This document shows, in pieces, positions 5,485 to 11,882 of a DNA stretch of 11,882 bases. The translations under genes were made by a program, and so were the position numbers. The DNA is from an uncultured Actinomycetes bacterium (GTDB lineage Bacteria; Actinomycetota; Acidimicrobiia; Acidimicrobiales; Microtrichaceae): assembly GCA_903930035.1 (NCBI GenBank), contig CAIYXG010000142.1, positions 1 to 11,882 on the forward strand, written 5' to 3'. Position 1 is the first letter of the stretch. Each line of letters starts with the position of its first letter. A model generated the notes under the pieces. The model did no database searches. It was not told where the DNA came from and saw only the letters and a list, made by a program, of their open reading frames with translations.

Positions 5485-6881
5485 CGGCAGACGCCGTCGG
5501 CGCGGGCCGCCGCGGCGCTCGCCGCCGCCACGCGCTGCACGACGTTCATGTCGAACACCGACGGGATCACGAAGTCCGGGCGCAGCAGCTCCGACGGCAC
5601 CGTGTCGGCGATCGCCGTGGCCGCGGCCACCTTCATGTTCTCGGTGATCCGGGTGGCCCCCGCGTCGAGGGCGCCCCGGAAGATGCCGGGGAACGCCAGG
5701 ACGTTGTTGATCTGGTTCGGGAAGTCCGACCGCCCCGTGGCGATGACGGCGGCGACGTCCTGGATCAGCTCGGGGCGGATCTCCGGGTCGGGGTTGGCCA
5801 TGGCGAACACGATGGGGTCCTTGGCCATGGCCACCACGTCGTCGCGGGTGATGAGGTCCGGGCCGGACAGGCCGATGAACACGTCCGCGCCCGGCATGAG
5901 CTCGGAGAGCGAGCCCGTGAGCCGCTCGGGGTTGGTGTTCTCGGCGAACCACTGCTTCGACGAGTTCAGGTCGCTGCGGCCCGTGTGGACCGCCCCCTGG
6001 CGGTCGGCACCGATCACGTTCACGGCGCCGGCGTTCATGATGATCTTGGACACGGCCACGCCCGCCGCACCGACGCCGGCGACCACGATCTTCAGGTCGG
6101 CGATGTCCTTGCCCACGATCCGCAGCGCGTTCTCCAGCGCCGCGAGCACCACGATGGCGGTGCCGTGCTGGTCGTCGTGGAAGACCGGGATGTCCATGGC
6201 GGCGTCGAGCCGCTCCTCGACCTCGAACGCGCCCGGGGCCGCGATGTCCTCCAGGTTGATCCCGCCGAAGGTCGGCTCCAGCCGCAGCACGGTCTCGATG
6301 ATCTCGTCGACCGAGCTCGTCCTGATGCAGATGGGGAACGCGTCCACCCCGGCGAAGTGCTTGAACAGCAGTGCCTTGCCCTCCATGACCGGCATGGCGG
6401 CCTCGGGGCCGATGTCGCCCAGGCCCAGCACGGCGGTGCCGTCGGAGACGATGGCGACGGTGTTCTTCTTGATGGTCAGCTGGTGGGCGGCCGCCGGGTT
6501 CTTGGCGATCTCGCGGCAGATCCGGGCCACGCCGGGCGTGTAGGCCATGGACAGGTCGTCGACGTCGCGCAGCGGGGCGAGCGGCAGCACCTCGATCTTG
6601 CCGCCCTCGTGCATCTTGTAGGTGCGGTCCTCGAACTCCAGGATCTCGCAGCCCTCGACGGCCTCGACCGCGGCGCGCACCTGGTCCTGGTGGGCCTCGC
6701 TGGTGCAGTTGACCACGACGTCCTCGTCGAGGTGCGCCGTCTTGACCTCGAACCCCTCCAGGCCGGAGATGTTGGCCCCGGCGTCGCCGATCGCCACGGC
6801 CAGCTTGCCCAGCATCCCGGGCTCGTTGTCCATCCGCACGCGGATGCGGAGCGAGAACGCTGGAGTGGGGGTGTCAGCCAT
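5481..6881 (-). CDS. Malic enzyme with N-terminal ACT domain
   Basis: This 466-residue cytoplasmic enzyme oxidatively decarboxylates malate to pyruvate. An ACT domain fills about residues 11-85 (RIRVRMDNEPGMLGKLA, then GANISGLEGFE), pointing to allosteric control by a small molecule, perhaps an amino acid. The malic enzyme core follows: Tyr114 in AYTPGVA, Lys169 in MEGKALLFK, the metal ligands Glu211-Asp212 in NLEDI and Asp236/237 in HDDQHGTA, the nucleotide-binding GVGAAG (269-274), and NQINNVLAFPG (389-399). All expected catalytic residues are present. The short bacterial form is usually NAD-dependent, but cofactor choice cannot be read here with certainty. The ATG starts 19 bases after pyrE with no Shine-Dalgarno sequence. 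A TAGCCT hexamer lies nine bases before the ATG and could be a -10 box. The HAD gene overlaps its end. Confidence 0.95.
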   Translation of the reverse strand: MADTPTPAFSLRIRVRMDNEPGMLGKLAVAIGDAGANISGLEGFEVKTAHLDEDVVVNCTSEAHQDQVRAAVEAVEGCEILEFEDRTYKMHEGGKIEVLPLAPLRDVDDLSMAYTPGVARICREIAKNPAAAHQLTIKKNTVAIVSDGTAVLGLGDIGPEAAMPVMEGKALLFKHFAGVDAFPICIRTSSVDEIIETVLRLEPTFGGINLEDIAAPGAFEVEERLDAAMDIPVFHDDQHGTAIVVLAALENALRIVGKDIADLKIVVAGVGAAGVAVSKIIMNAGAVNVIGADRQGAVHTGRSDLNSSKQWFAENTNPERLTGSLSELMPGADVFIGLSGPDLITRDDVVAMAKDPIVFAMANPDPEIRPELIQDVAAVIATGRSDFPNQINNVLAFPGIFRGALDAGATRITENMKVAAATAIADTVPSELLRPDFVIPSVFDMNVVQRVAAASAAAARADGVCR

Positions 6882-6900
6882 AGAACGGGCAGGCTAACGC

Positions 6901-7470
6901 TCAGGCACCCTCGTAGCCGAAGCCGAGGTCGGGCGCGGTCACGAGCGGCCGGTACGCGATGCCGGCCTCGGCGGCCATGGCGGCGCAGGTGCCGCCCCGG
7001 TCGACGAGCGGCATGATGAGCACGACCTCGGCGCCGAGCTCCTGGCAGACGTGCACCGCCTCGAACAGCGAGGTGCCCCGGGTGACGGTGTCCTCCGTGA
7101 CGACCACCTTGTCGCCCGGGCGGAGCGGGCCGGCGATCCGGCCGGTGACCCCGTGGTCCTTGGCCTCCTTGCGGATCGTGAACGACCGCAGCCGCCGACC
7201 ACGGGTGGCGGCCACCGCGGCGACCGCGTAGGCCACCGGGTCGGCGCCCACCGTCAGGCCGCCGATGGCCGTGGCGTCGTCGGGCAGGACCGCCAGCGCG
7301 GCCTCGGCCATCAGGACGATGCCGTCGGGCTCGCAGGCCGTCTGCTTGGAGTCGATGAACCAGCTGCTCCTCCGGCCCGACTTGAGGGTGAAGTCGCCCT
7401 CGCGGACCGAGTGCGTGCGCAGGTGCTCGACCAGCGCGGCGTGGACGTCGTCGGGGATGGGAGCCGCCAT
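6901..7470 (-). CDS. pyrE: Orotate phosphoribosyltransferase
   Basis: This 189-residue cytoplasmic enzyme converts orotate and PRPP to orotidine 5'-monophosphate, the fifth step of pyrimidine synthesis. Evidence includes FTLKSGRRSSWFIDSK near residues 27-42, the catalytic loop RKEAKDHG (100-107), and the PRPP-binding loop VVVTEDTVTRGTS (122-134), followed by a VDRGG turn. The length is normal for bacterial PyrE. The ATG at 7470 is the natural start. TAGGGT lies exactly six bases upstream and can be read either as a -10 box for leaderless mRNA or, through AGGG, as a weak ribosome binding site. No other pyrimidine gene lies in the window. The neighbours on the same strand are an orphan gene upstream and malic enzyme downstream. 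Confidence 0.94.
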   Translation of the reverse strand: MAAPIPDDVHAALVEHLRTHSVREGDFTLKSGRRSSWFIDSKQTACEPDGIVLMAEAALAVLPDDATAIGGLTVGADPVAYAVAAVAATRGRRLRSFTIRKEAKDHGVTGRIAGPLRPGDKVVVTEDTVTRGTSLFEAVHVCQELGAEVVLIMPLVDRGGTCAAMAAEAGIAYRPLVTAPDLGFGYEGA

Positions 7471-7476
7471 GGGCCG

Positions 7477-7482
7477 ACCCTA
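7477..7482 (-). promoter_or_regulatory. Candidate leaderless promoter of pyrE
   Basis: On the - strand TAGGGT is followed by CGGCCC and then the pyrE ATG, the same six-base spacing as at two other genes here. AGGG inside it might serve as a ribosome binding site, so two readings compete. No -35 is evident. Confidence 0.45.
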
Positions 7483-7483
7483 A

Positions 7484-7504
7484 CCGGCCGCGCGACCGGG
7501 CCGG
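7484..7504 (-). terminator. Hairpin between the orphan gene and pyrE
   Basis: CCGGCC (7484-7489) and GGCCGG (7499-7504) form six G-C pairs with a nine-base loop, placed between the orphan gene's stop and the pyrE -10 box. No T tract follows. It is a possible terminator for the upstream gene. Confidence 0.3.
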
Positions 7505-7505
7505 C

Positions 7506-8645
7506 TCAGGGCGCGGGGTCCCACCCGGTGAGGCCGTAGTGGGGGAAGTCGCCGATGAAGAAGAACTCGTGCAGGCCGTGGCCCACGGCGCCGTCGGCGA
7601 CCCCGCCGGACTGGGTGAAGCGGGCGACCTGGTCGACCAGCCCGAACAGCGACGCGGCGTCGGCCCGGTAGTCCATCTGCCGGCCCTGGACGACCAGCGG
7701 CCCCTGGTACATGCCGTGGCGCCAGTCGGGGTCGATGCCGTAGCCGGTGCCGTGCATCAGCCAGCAGTCCAGCAGCGGCTCGACGGCGACCTCGATGCCA
7801 CCCCCCGGCGCCTCCGGGAACGACAGCACGGACGACTCGACCCGGCGGGTGCCGGGGGTCAGGACGCACGCGTGCTCGGGACGGCCCAGCCACTCGGGCG
7901 CGCGGTCCGGGTCGTTCCAGATCCGGACCGCCTCCTCGAGCTCGCGGTGGCCGCCCACGTGCTCGTTCAGGATGTAGAGGATCGAGTGGTCGTCGAACTG
8001 CATGGGGGCGTAGTTCCACATGCCGGTCATCTGGCCCTCGGTGCGGATGCCGGCGGGCTCCTCCTCGCCCACGGGCCGCACGCCCCAGGAGCGGTCCCGG
8101 GTGCCCCACCAGCGGTCGGGCGTGACCTCGAACCGGTGGGCACCGGTCTCGAGCCAGCCGGACCACTGGCCGGTCTGGGCCAGGCGCATGGTGTCGAAGA
8201 GCACCCGGCCGTGCTTGCGCAGGTACTGGCGGGGCTCCTCGAACGCCGGGACCGACCCGGTCCACGTCAGGTCGAACGCGACGTCGTGGCCGGACGGCTC
8301 GGCCACGATCCGCAGCTCGTGCAGCGGGCGCACGACCTCGACGCGCAGGGGGCCGACGGACGTGTCCATGCGGTCGCCCAGCTCGCGGGAGGCGCGCACC
8401 ACGCGGTGCTCGTCGCCGACCACCACGCACGCGAAGGCGTCCTGCACCGACAGGTTGGGGTACTGGCCCAGCCCGAACACCAGGAACGCCTCGCCGTCGT
8501 TGGCGTGGCAGTTGAAGTAGTACCGGTCGTAGAAGTTCCGGTCGCTGGTCGCCGGGTGACGGACCGTCTCGGCCACCTGGTGCACCGGGAAGTCGTCCCA
8601 GGACGAGAGCGAGCCGTGGGCGCGGGGCTGCGGGAAGTCGGTCAT
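7506..8645 (-). CDS. Orphan protein, CrtC/AttH-like (calycin-type) candidate
   Basis: This 379-residue soluble protein has no assigned function. There is no signal peptide or membrane helix. It is rich in aromatic residues and short beta-strand patterns. The best landmark is DRWWGTRDRSWGVRPVG at 177-193. Its W-G-x-R-D-R-S-W-G core recalls the hydroxyneurosporene synthase (CrtC)/AttH group and the actinobacterial DUF7064/DUF7065 proteins, which are thought to have lipocalin-like barrels. That link comes from memory of the motif and was not tested. Other striking parts are NFYDRYYFNCHAND (37-50), GMWNYAPMQFDDHS (208-221) and HEFFFIGDFPHYG (359-371). Carotenoid or other lipid ligands are possible, but no carotenoid gene lies nearby. 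It sits 43 bases after purM and 35 before pyrE. Its ATG has no ribosome binding site but has TAGTCT six bases upstream. Confidence 0.8.
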   Translation of the reverse strand: MTDFPQPRAHGSLSSWDDFPVHQVAETVRHPATSDRNFYDRYYFNCHANDGEAFLVFGLGQYPNLSVQDAFACVVVGDEHRVVRASRELGDRMDTSVGPLRVEVVRPLHELRIVAEPSGHDVAFDLTWTGSVPAFEEPRQYLRKHGRVLFDTMRLAQTGQWSGWLETGAHRFEVTPDRWWGTRDRSWGVRPVGEEEPAGIRTEGQMTGMWNYAPMQFDDHSILYILNEHVGGHRELEEAVRIWNDPDRAPEWLGRPEHACVLTPGTRRVESSVLSFPEAPGGGIEVAVEPLLDCWLMHGTGYGIDPDWRHGMYQGPLVVQGRQMDYRADAASLFGLVDQVARFTQSGGVADGAVGHGLHEFFFIGDFPHYGLTGWDPAP

Positions 8646-8651
8646 GGCCGG

Positions 8652-8657
8652 AGACTA
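8652..8657 (-). promoter_or_regulatory. Candidate leaderless promoter of the orphan gene
   Basis: On the - strand TAGTCT is followed by CCGGCC and then the ATG at 8645. No Shine-Dalgarno sequence exists in the gap, so a leaderless transcript is the simplest reading. The -35 region is unconvincing. Confidence 0.45.
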
Positions 8658-8688
8658 CGTGCGGGCCGGTCGGACCGACAGCGGCCGG

Positions 8689-9726
8689 TCAGTCCAGGAA
8701 CCGGACCACGCCGGACCCCTTGACGACCGTGCCGATCGTGCGGGCCCGGTGGCCGGCGGTCCGCAGCACGTCGAGCGCCTTGTGCTCGGCCGCCGCCGGG
8801 ACGACCGCGACCATGCCGACGCCCAGGTTGAACACCTTGCGCATCTCGTCGGTGCTGACGTCGCCGATCCGCTGGAGCTCGGTGAAGATCCGCGGCCACT
8901 CCCACGCACCGGGGTCCACCACGGCGTCGTGGTGGGCGCCGAGCGAGCGGTTGAGGTTGCCGGGCAGGCCGCCGCCGGTGATGTGGGCGACCGAGTGCAC
9001 GTCGACCGCGGCGAGCAACTTGTGGACGGCCGGCGAGTAGATGACCGAGGGGCGCAGGAGCTCCTCGCCCACCGTGGGTGCCGCGTGGTCGTCCCAGGCC
9101 TTGTCGTCCACGGTCCTGCCGGCGACGTCGAACATCAGCCGCCGGGCGAGCGAGTACCCGTTGGACCGCAGGCCCGGCGACGGGAGCGCGATGAGGACGT
9201 CGCCGTCGGCCACCTTGTCGCCGGTGAGCATCTTGGCGCGGTCGACCACGCCCACGGAGAAGCCCACCAGGTCGAACTCGCCGGGCTCCATGGCCCCGGG
9301 GTGCTCGGCCATCTCGCCGCCGATCAGGGCGCAGCCGGCCTGGCGGCAGCCCTCGGCCACGCCGGCCACGAGCTGCTTGATGTGCTCCGGGTCCAGGGCA
9401 CCCACCGCGATGTAGTCCAGGAAGAACAGCGGCTCGGCGCCGACGCACACCAGGTCGTCGACGCACATGGCGACCAGGTCGACGCCGATGGTCGTGAACC
9501 GGCCGGCCGCCTGGGCCACGAGCGCCTTCGTGCCCACACCGTCGGTCGACGACACCAGGACCGGCTCGCGGTAGCCCTGCGGCTGGAACCGGAACAGACC
9601 GCCGAAGCCGCCGATGTCCCCGATGACCTCGGGCCGGAAGGTGGAACGGACGTCGGCCTTGATGCGCTCGACGGCCTCCTCGCCGGCCTCGATCGAGACG
9701 CCGGCGGACTCGTAGGTCTCACCCAC
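8689..9726 (-). CDS. purM: Phosphoribosylformylglycinamidine cyclo-ligase (AIR synthetase)
   Basis: This 345-residue cytoplasmic enzyme closes the imidazole ring in purine synthesis, turning FGAM and ATP into AIR. The family signatures appear in order: SSTDGVGTK (59-67), DLVAMCVDDLVCVGAEPLFF (83-102), IGGEMAEHPG (135-144), GLRSNGYSLAR (185-195), HITGGGLPGN (248-257) and FNLGVGM (299-305). The length is typical. The GTG start at 9726 lies inside the end of purF (8-base overlap) and is set by a strong AAGGAG seven bases upstream, so the two genes are translated from one message. The stop is 43 bases before the orphan gene. Confidence 0.97.
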   Translation of the reverse strand: MGETYESAGVSIEAGEEAVERIKADVRSTFRPEVIGDIGGFGGLFRFQPQGYREPVLVSSTDGVGTKALVAQAAGRFTTIGVDLVAMCVDDLVCVGAEPLFFLDYIAVGALDPEHIKQLVAGVAEGCRQAGCALIGGEMAEHPGAMEPGEFDLVGFSVGVVDRAKMLTGDKVADGDVLIALPSPGLRSNGYSLARRLMFDVAGRTVDDKAWDDHAAPTVGEELLRPSVIYSPAVHKLLAAVDVHSVAHITGGGLPGNLNRSLGAHHDAVVDPGAWEWPRIFTELQRIGDVSTDEMRKVFNLGVGMVAVVPAAAEHKALDVLRTAGHRARTIGTVVKGSGVVRFLD

Positions 9727-11314
9727 CGGTGGACTCCTTGCTGGACGGCTGGTCGCCGGACTGGCCCGCCCTCGCCGCCTCGGACGGCAGGACGTCGAGC
9801 CCGTCGAGCAGGGTGTTGGCGCGCTCGGGGGCCCGCACCTGCGGCTCCTCGACCGGCACCTCCAGGACGCCCTTGCCGGCGGCCTCGGGGATCGGCACGG
9901 CGTACTCGCCGGTCAGGCAGGCGGTGCAGAACCCGGCGCCCGGGGCCCCGACGGCCTCGAGCAGCCCGTCGAGCGACAGGTAGGACAAGGTGTCGACGCC
10001 CAGGAACCGGCGGATCTCCTCGATGTCCATGTTGGCGGCGAGCAGCTCGCCGCGGGTGCCCGTGTCCATGCCGTAGAAGCACGGCCACCGGTACGGCGGC
10101 GAGGACACCCGCAGGTGGACCTCGGCGGCACCGGCCTCCCGGAGCATCGCCACCATGGCGCGCGTCGTGGTGCCGCGGACGATGGAGTCGTCCACCACCA
10201 CCAGGCGCTTGCCGGCGATGTTCTCCTTGAGCGGGTTGAGCTTCATGCGCACGGCCAGCGCGCGGAGCTCCTGGCTCGGGGCGATGAACGTGCGGCCGAT
10301 GTAGCGGTTCTTGACCAGCCCGTGGCCGAACGGGGTGCCGGACCGCCTCGCGAACCCCTCGGCGGCCGGGATCCCCGACTCGGGGACCCCCATCACCAGG
10401 TCCGCCTCGACCGGCGCCTGGTCGGCCAGGTGCTCGCCCATCCGCACGCGGGCCAGGTGCACGTTGCGGCCGTAGAGCTCGGAGTCGGGCCGGGCGAAGT
10501 AGACGAACTCGAACAGGCAGAGCTTGGGGTCGATGGCCGACTCGTCGAACGGCCGCACCGACCGCACGCCGGACTTGTCGATGACCACCATCTCGCCCGG
10601 GTCGAGCTCGCGCACGAAGCTGGCCCCGGCGATGTCGAGCGCGGGCGACTCCGACGCCAGCACCCAGCCCTGGTCGAGCTTGCCCAGGCACAGGGGCCGG
10701 AAGCCGTGGGGGTCGCGGACGCCGATGATCCGGTCCTCGTCGAGCAGGACGAGCGAGAACGCACCCTCGAACGTGGGGAGCACCTCGAGCAGCGCCTGCT
10801 CGAGCGACGTGCCGTCGGCCTCGCCGATGCGGTCGCAGGCCTGGGCGAGGAGCTCGGCCATGACGTCGGTGTCGGACGACGCCGTGCCGGGCAGCATCCC
10901 GGCCACCTCGCTGAGCTCGGCGGTGTTCACCAGGTTGCCGTTGTGGCCGAGCGCGAACTCCGTGTGCCCCACGTCGCGGAACACGGGCTGGCTGTTCTTC
11001 CAGAGGCTGGAGCCGGTGGTCGAGTAGCGGGTGTGGCCGATGGCGTGGCTGCCGTCGTCGATGGCCTGGAGCATGCGGTCGTCGAAGACGTTGGAGACCA
11101 GGCCCATGTCCTTGACGACCGTCAGGTGGTGGCCGTCGGAGGTGGCGATGCCGGCGGACTCCTGGCCCCGGTGCTGCAGCGCGTAGAGGCCCAGGTAGGT
11201 GAGGTGGGCCACCGGCGCGCCGGGCGCGTAGATGGCGAAGACGCCGCAGGCCTCGCGGGGCTTGCCGCCGTCTCGCGCGTCGCGGTCGGTCAGGCCCGTC
11301 CCAGCAGCAGTCAC
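9719..11314 (-). CDS. purF: Amidophosphoribosyltransferase (glutamine PRPP amidotransferase)
   Basis: This 531-residue cytoplasmic enzyme makes 5-phosphoribosylamine from PRPP and glutamine, the committed step of purine synthesis. The N terminus carries a 22-residue propeptide ending before Cys23 (REACGVFAIY), the glutaminase nucleophile exposed by self-cleavage. RGQESAGI (49-56), GHTRYSTTG (93-101) and GHNGNLVN (123-130) complete that domain. The PRPP loop is VVVDDSIVRGTTTR (372-385). Cys266, Cys412, Cys463 and Cys466 match the four ligands of the [4Fe-4S] cluster of the Bacillus subtilis type, so this is the oxygen-sensitive, cluster-bearing form. The last 45 or so residues are a polar, low-complexity tail that overlaps purM signals. 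The GTG start has no clear ribosome binding site; CAAGAT lies six bases upstream. An ATG eight bases earlier is out of frame. An unknown membrane gene ends 43 bases upstream. Confidence 0.97.
   Translation of the reverse strand: MTAAGTGLTDRDARDGGKPREACGVFAIYAPGAPVAHLTYLGLYALQHRGQESAGIATSDGHHLTVVKDMGLVSNVFDDRMLQAIDDGSHAIGHTRYSTTGSSLWKNSQPVFRDVGHTEFALGHNGNLVNTAELSEVAGMLPGTASSDTDVMAELLAQACDRIGEADGTSLEQALLEVLPTFEGAFSLVLLDEDRIIGVRDPHGFRPLCLGKLDQGWVLASESPALDIAGASFVRELDPGEMVVIDKSGVRSVRPFDESAIDPKLCLFEFVYFARPDSELYGRNVHLARVRMGEHLADQAPVEADLVMGVPESGIPAAEGFARRSGTPFGHGLVKNRYIGRTFIAPSQELRALAVRMKLNPLKENIAGKRLVVVDDSIVRGTTTRAMVAMLREAGAAEVHLRVSSPPYRWPCFYGMDTGTRGELLAANMDIEEIRRFLGVDTLSYLSLDGLLEAVGAPGAGFCTACLTGEYAVPIPEAAGKGVLEVPVEEPQVRAPERANTLLDGLDVLPSEAARAGQSGDQPSSKESTGG
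9734..9739 (-). promoter_or_regulatory. Shine-Dalgarno site of purM inside purF
   Basis: AAGGAG on the - strand lies seven bases before the GTG at 9726. It is the clearest ribosome binding site in the right half of the window, it fixes the purM start, and it lies wholly within the last codons of purF. Confidence 0.8.
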
Positions 11315-11339
11315 GTGCCCATCTTGTCAGACCGGGCAC
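11315..11339 (-). promoter_or_regulatory. Dyad and weak -10 box directly ahead of purF
   Basis: GTGCCC (11315-11320) and GGGCAC (11334-11339) form a perfect 6-bp inverted repeat around 13 bases, abutting the purF start. On the - strand the spacer ends in CAAGAT (11326-11321), six bases before the GTG, a weak -10 candidate for leaderless transcription. The dyad could be an operator, or a hairpin ending the upstream gene. Both readings are inference. Confidence 0.3.
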
Positions 11340-11357
11340 CCCTCCCCGGACCGTCCG

Positions 11358-11882
11358 TCAGCCGGTTCGCGCCGGTGTCCAGAGCACCACGTCACCGAAG
11401 GCCGCCGCCCGTTCCCAGCCGGGCAGCGGGACGTCCCACCTCAGCACCACGAGCCCGGCCGACGGCGGGAGCGAGGCGGCGACGCGGTCCGACCGGTCCG
11501 GCCGCAGGTCGAACCTCCAGCCCTGCGGCGCCAGCTCGAACTGCTGGCCGTAGAGGGTCCAGCGGTAGCTCCGGGCCCGGGCGGCGTCGGCGGCGACGAC
11601 GACGACGTCACGACCGTCGGCGGGCCGGCCGAACGGCTGGTAGACGGACGAGTAGTCGTAGGCGCGGTGCTGCTGCACCGAGAGCCGGGCCGCCGAGACG
11701 GCCCCGACCACCAGGACGACGAGCAGCGCCACCACGAACGCCTGCCGGCGCCACCAGCGGGCGGCGAGCAGGACGCCACCGACGACGAGCGCCGAGAGCG
11801 TCCAGCCCCACGGGGCGTAGCCGTTGCCGCCGAGCCACCACGTCGGGAGGACCACCAGCCCCGGCAGGACCGAGGGGAAGAC
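11358..11882 (-). CDS. Membrane protein of unknown function, C-terminal part (5' end outside window)
   Basis: The frame is open to the right edge, so only the last 174 residues are visible. A GTG at 11855 could start translation, but the preceding codons (VFPSVLPGL) continue the same hydrophobic pattern, so the gene most likely begins outside. One partial and two full membrane segments are seen (about residues 1-18, 27-45 and 51-69 of the fragment), followed by about 105 residues with alternating strand-like patterns and several Arg/Trp residues. They contain VQQHRAYDYSSVYQPFG and LYGQQFELAPQGWRFDLRP. A membrane core followed by an extracytoplasmic tail is common in polyprenyl-dependent glycosyltransferases, but I recognise no motif that proves it. 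The gene ends 43 bases before purF on the same strand. Confidence 0.65.
   Translation of the reverse strand, partial: VFPSVLPGLVVLPTWWLGGNGYAPWGWTLSALVVGGVLLAARWWRRQAFVVALLVVLVVGAVSAARLSVQQHRAYDYSSVYQPFGRPADGRDVVVVAADAARARSYRWTLYGQQFELAPQGWRFDLRPDRSDRVAASLPPSAGLVVLRWDVPLPGWERAAAFGDVVLWTPARTG

Noticed and set aside
4774..6543. 589-codon + strand open frame opposite the HAD and malic enzyme genes
   Set aside because: It spans two recognised genes on the other strand and its product shows no family motif.
8644..10230. 528-codon + strand open frame opposite purM and purF
   Set aside because: purM and purF are certain on the - strand; this frame gives low-complexity Asp/His/Gly-rich sequence.
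9324..11339. 671-codon - strand frame overlapping purF and purM
   Set aside because: The translation is Arg/Pro/Gly-rich without motifs; the alternative frames give complete PurF and PurM with all catalytic residues.
11315..11357. Purine riboswitch ahead of purF
   Set aside because: The gap is only 43 bases, too short for the aptamer, and no conserved purine-riboswitch core is visible.
1..11882. CRISPR array, toxin-antitoxin pair or defence island
   Set aside because: I saw no regularly spaced repeats, no small paired genes and no defence-family motifs; nearly all bases are covered by recognised chromosomal genes.

Overview
The window reads as an ordinary stretch of a high-GC actinobacterial chromosome. 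Evidence for this is the strong GC bias at third codon positions, frequent GTG starts, the clpS-DUF2017 pair (DUF2017 is an actinobacterial family), and TAnnnT-type -10 boxes placed just ahead of start codons. A member of the Acidimicrobiia or a relative is my best guess, but it is an inference from gene content, not something the sequence proves. I find no CRISPR array, insertion sequence, phage gene or defence system. No gene-free stretch is longer than about 100 bases once the tRNA genes are counted.

Left part, + strand (1-1586). The window opens inside the 3' half of ctaA (heme A synthase). It is followed by clpS (N-degron adaptor of the Clp protease), a DUF2017 protein, and three tRNA genes: Glu(UUC), Asp(GUC) and Phe(GAA). 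The tRNA spacers hold small GC-rich hairpins and a 10-bp direct repeat of the 3' end of tRNA-Asp.

Middle part (1587-4740). A membrane O-acyltransferase (acyltransferase family 3) starts 40 bases after tRNA-Phe on the + strand. It converges on a 598-residue GT-C glycosyltransferase related to AftB/ZomB on the - strand. The two stop codons lie in the two arms of one perfect 7-bp inverted repeat. Both products probably modify cell-envelope glycans.

Right part, - strand (4741-11882). Read in the direction of transcription, this holds the C-terminal piece of an unknown membrane protein cut by the window edge, purF, purM (8-base overlap with purF), an orphan soluble protein with a CrtC/AttH-like look, pyrE, an ACT-domain malic enzyme, and a HAD-family protein whose GTG start overlaps the malic enzyme stop. 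purF and purM serve de novo purine synthesis, pyrE serves pyrimidine synthesis, and malic enzyme links malate to pyruvate. The theme is central nucleotide and carbon metabolism.

The most interesting signal is regulatory. The GT-C gene, the orphan gene and pyrE each have a TAnnnT hexamer exactly six bases before the start codon, the layout expected of leaderless transcripts, and purF has a weaker version. The - strand row may therefore be several short transcription units rather than one operon. No wholly new multi-gene system is evident. The best candidate for undescribed function is the orphan protein between purM and pyrE.
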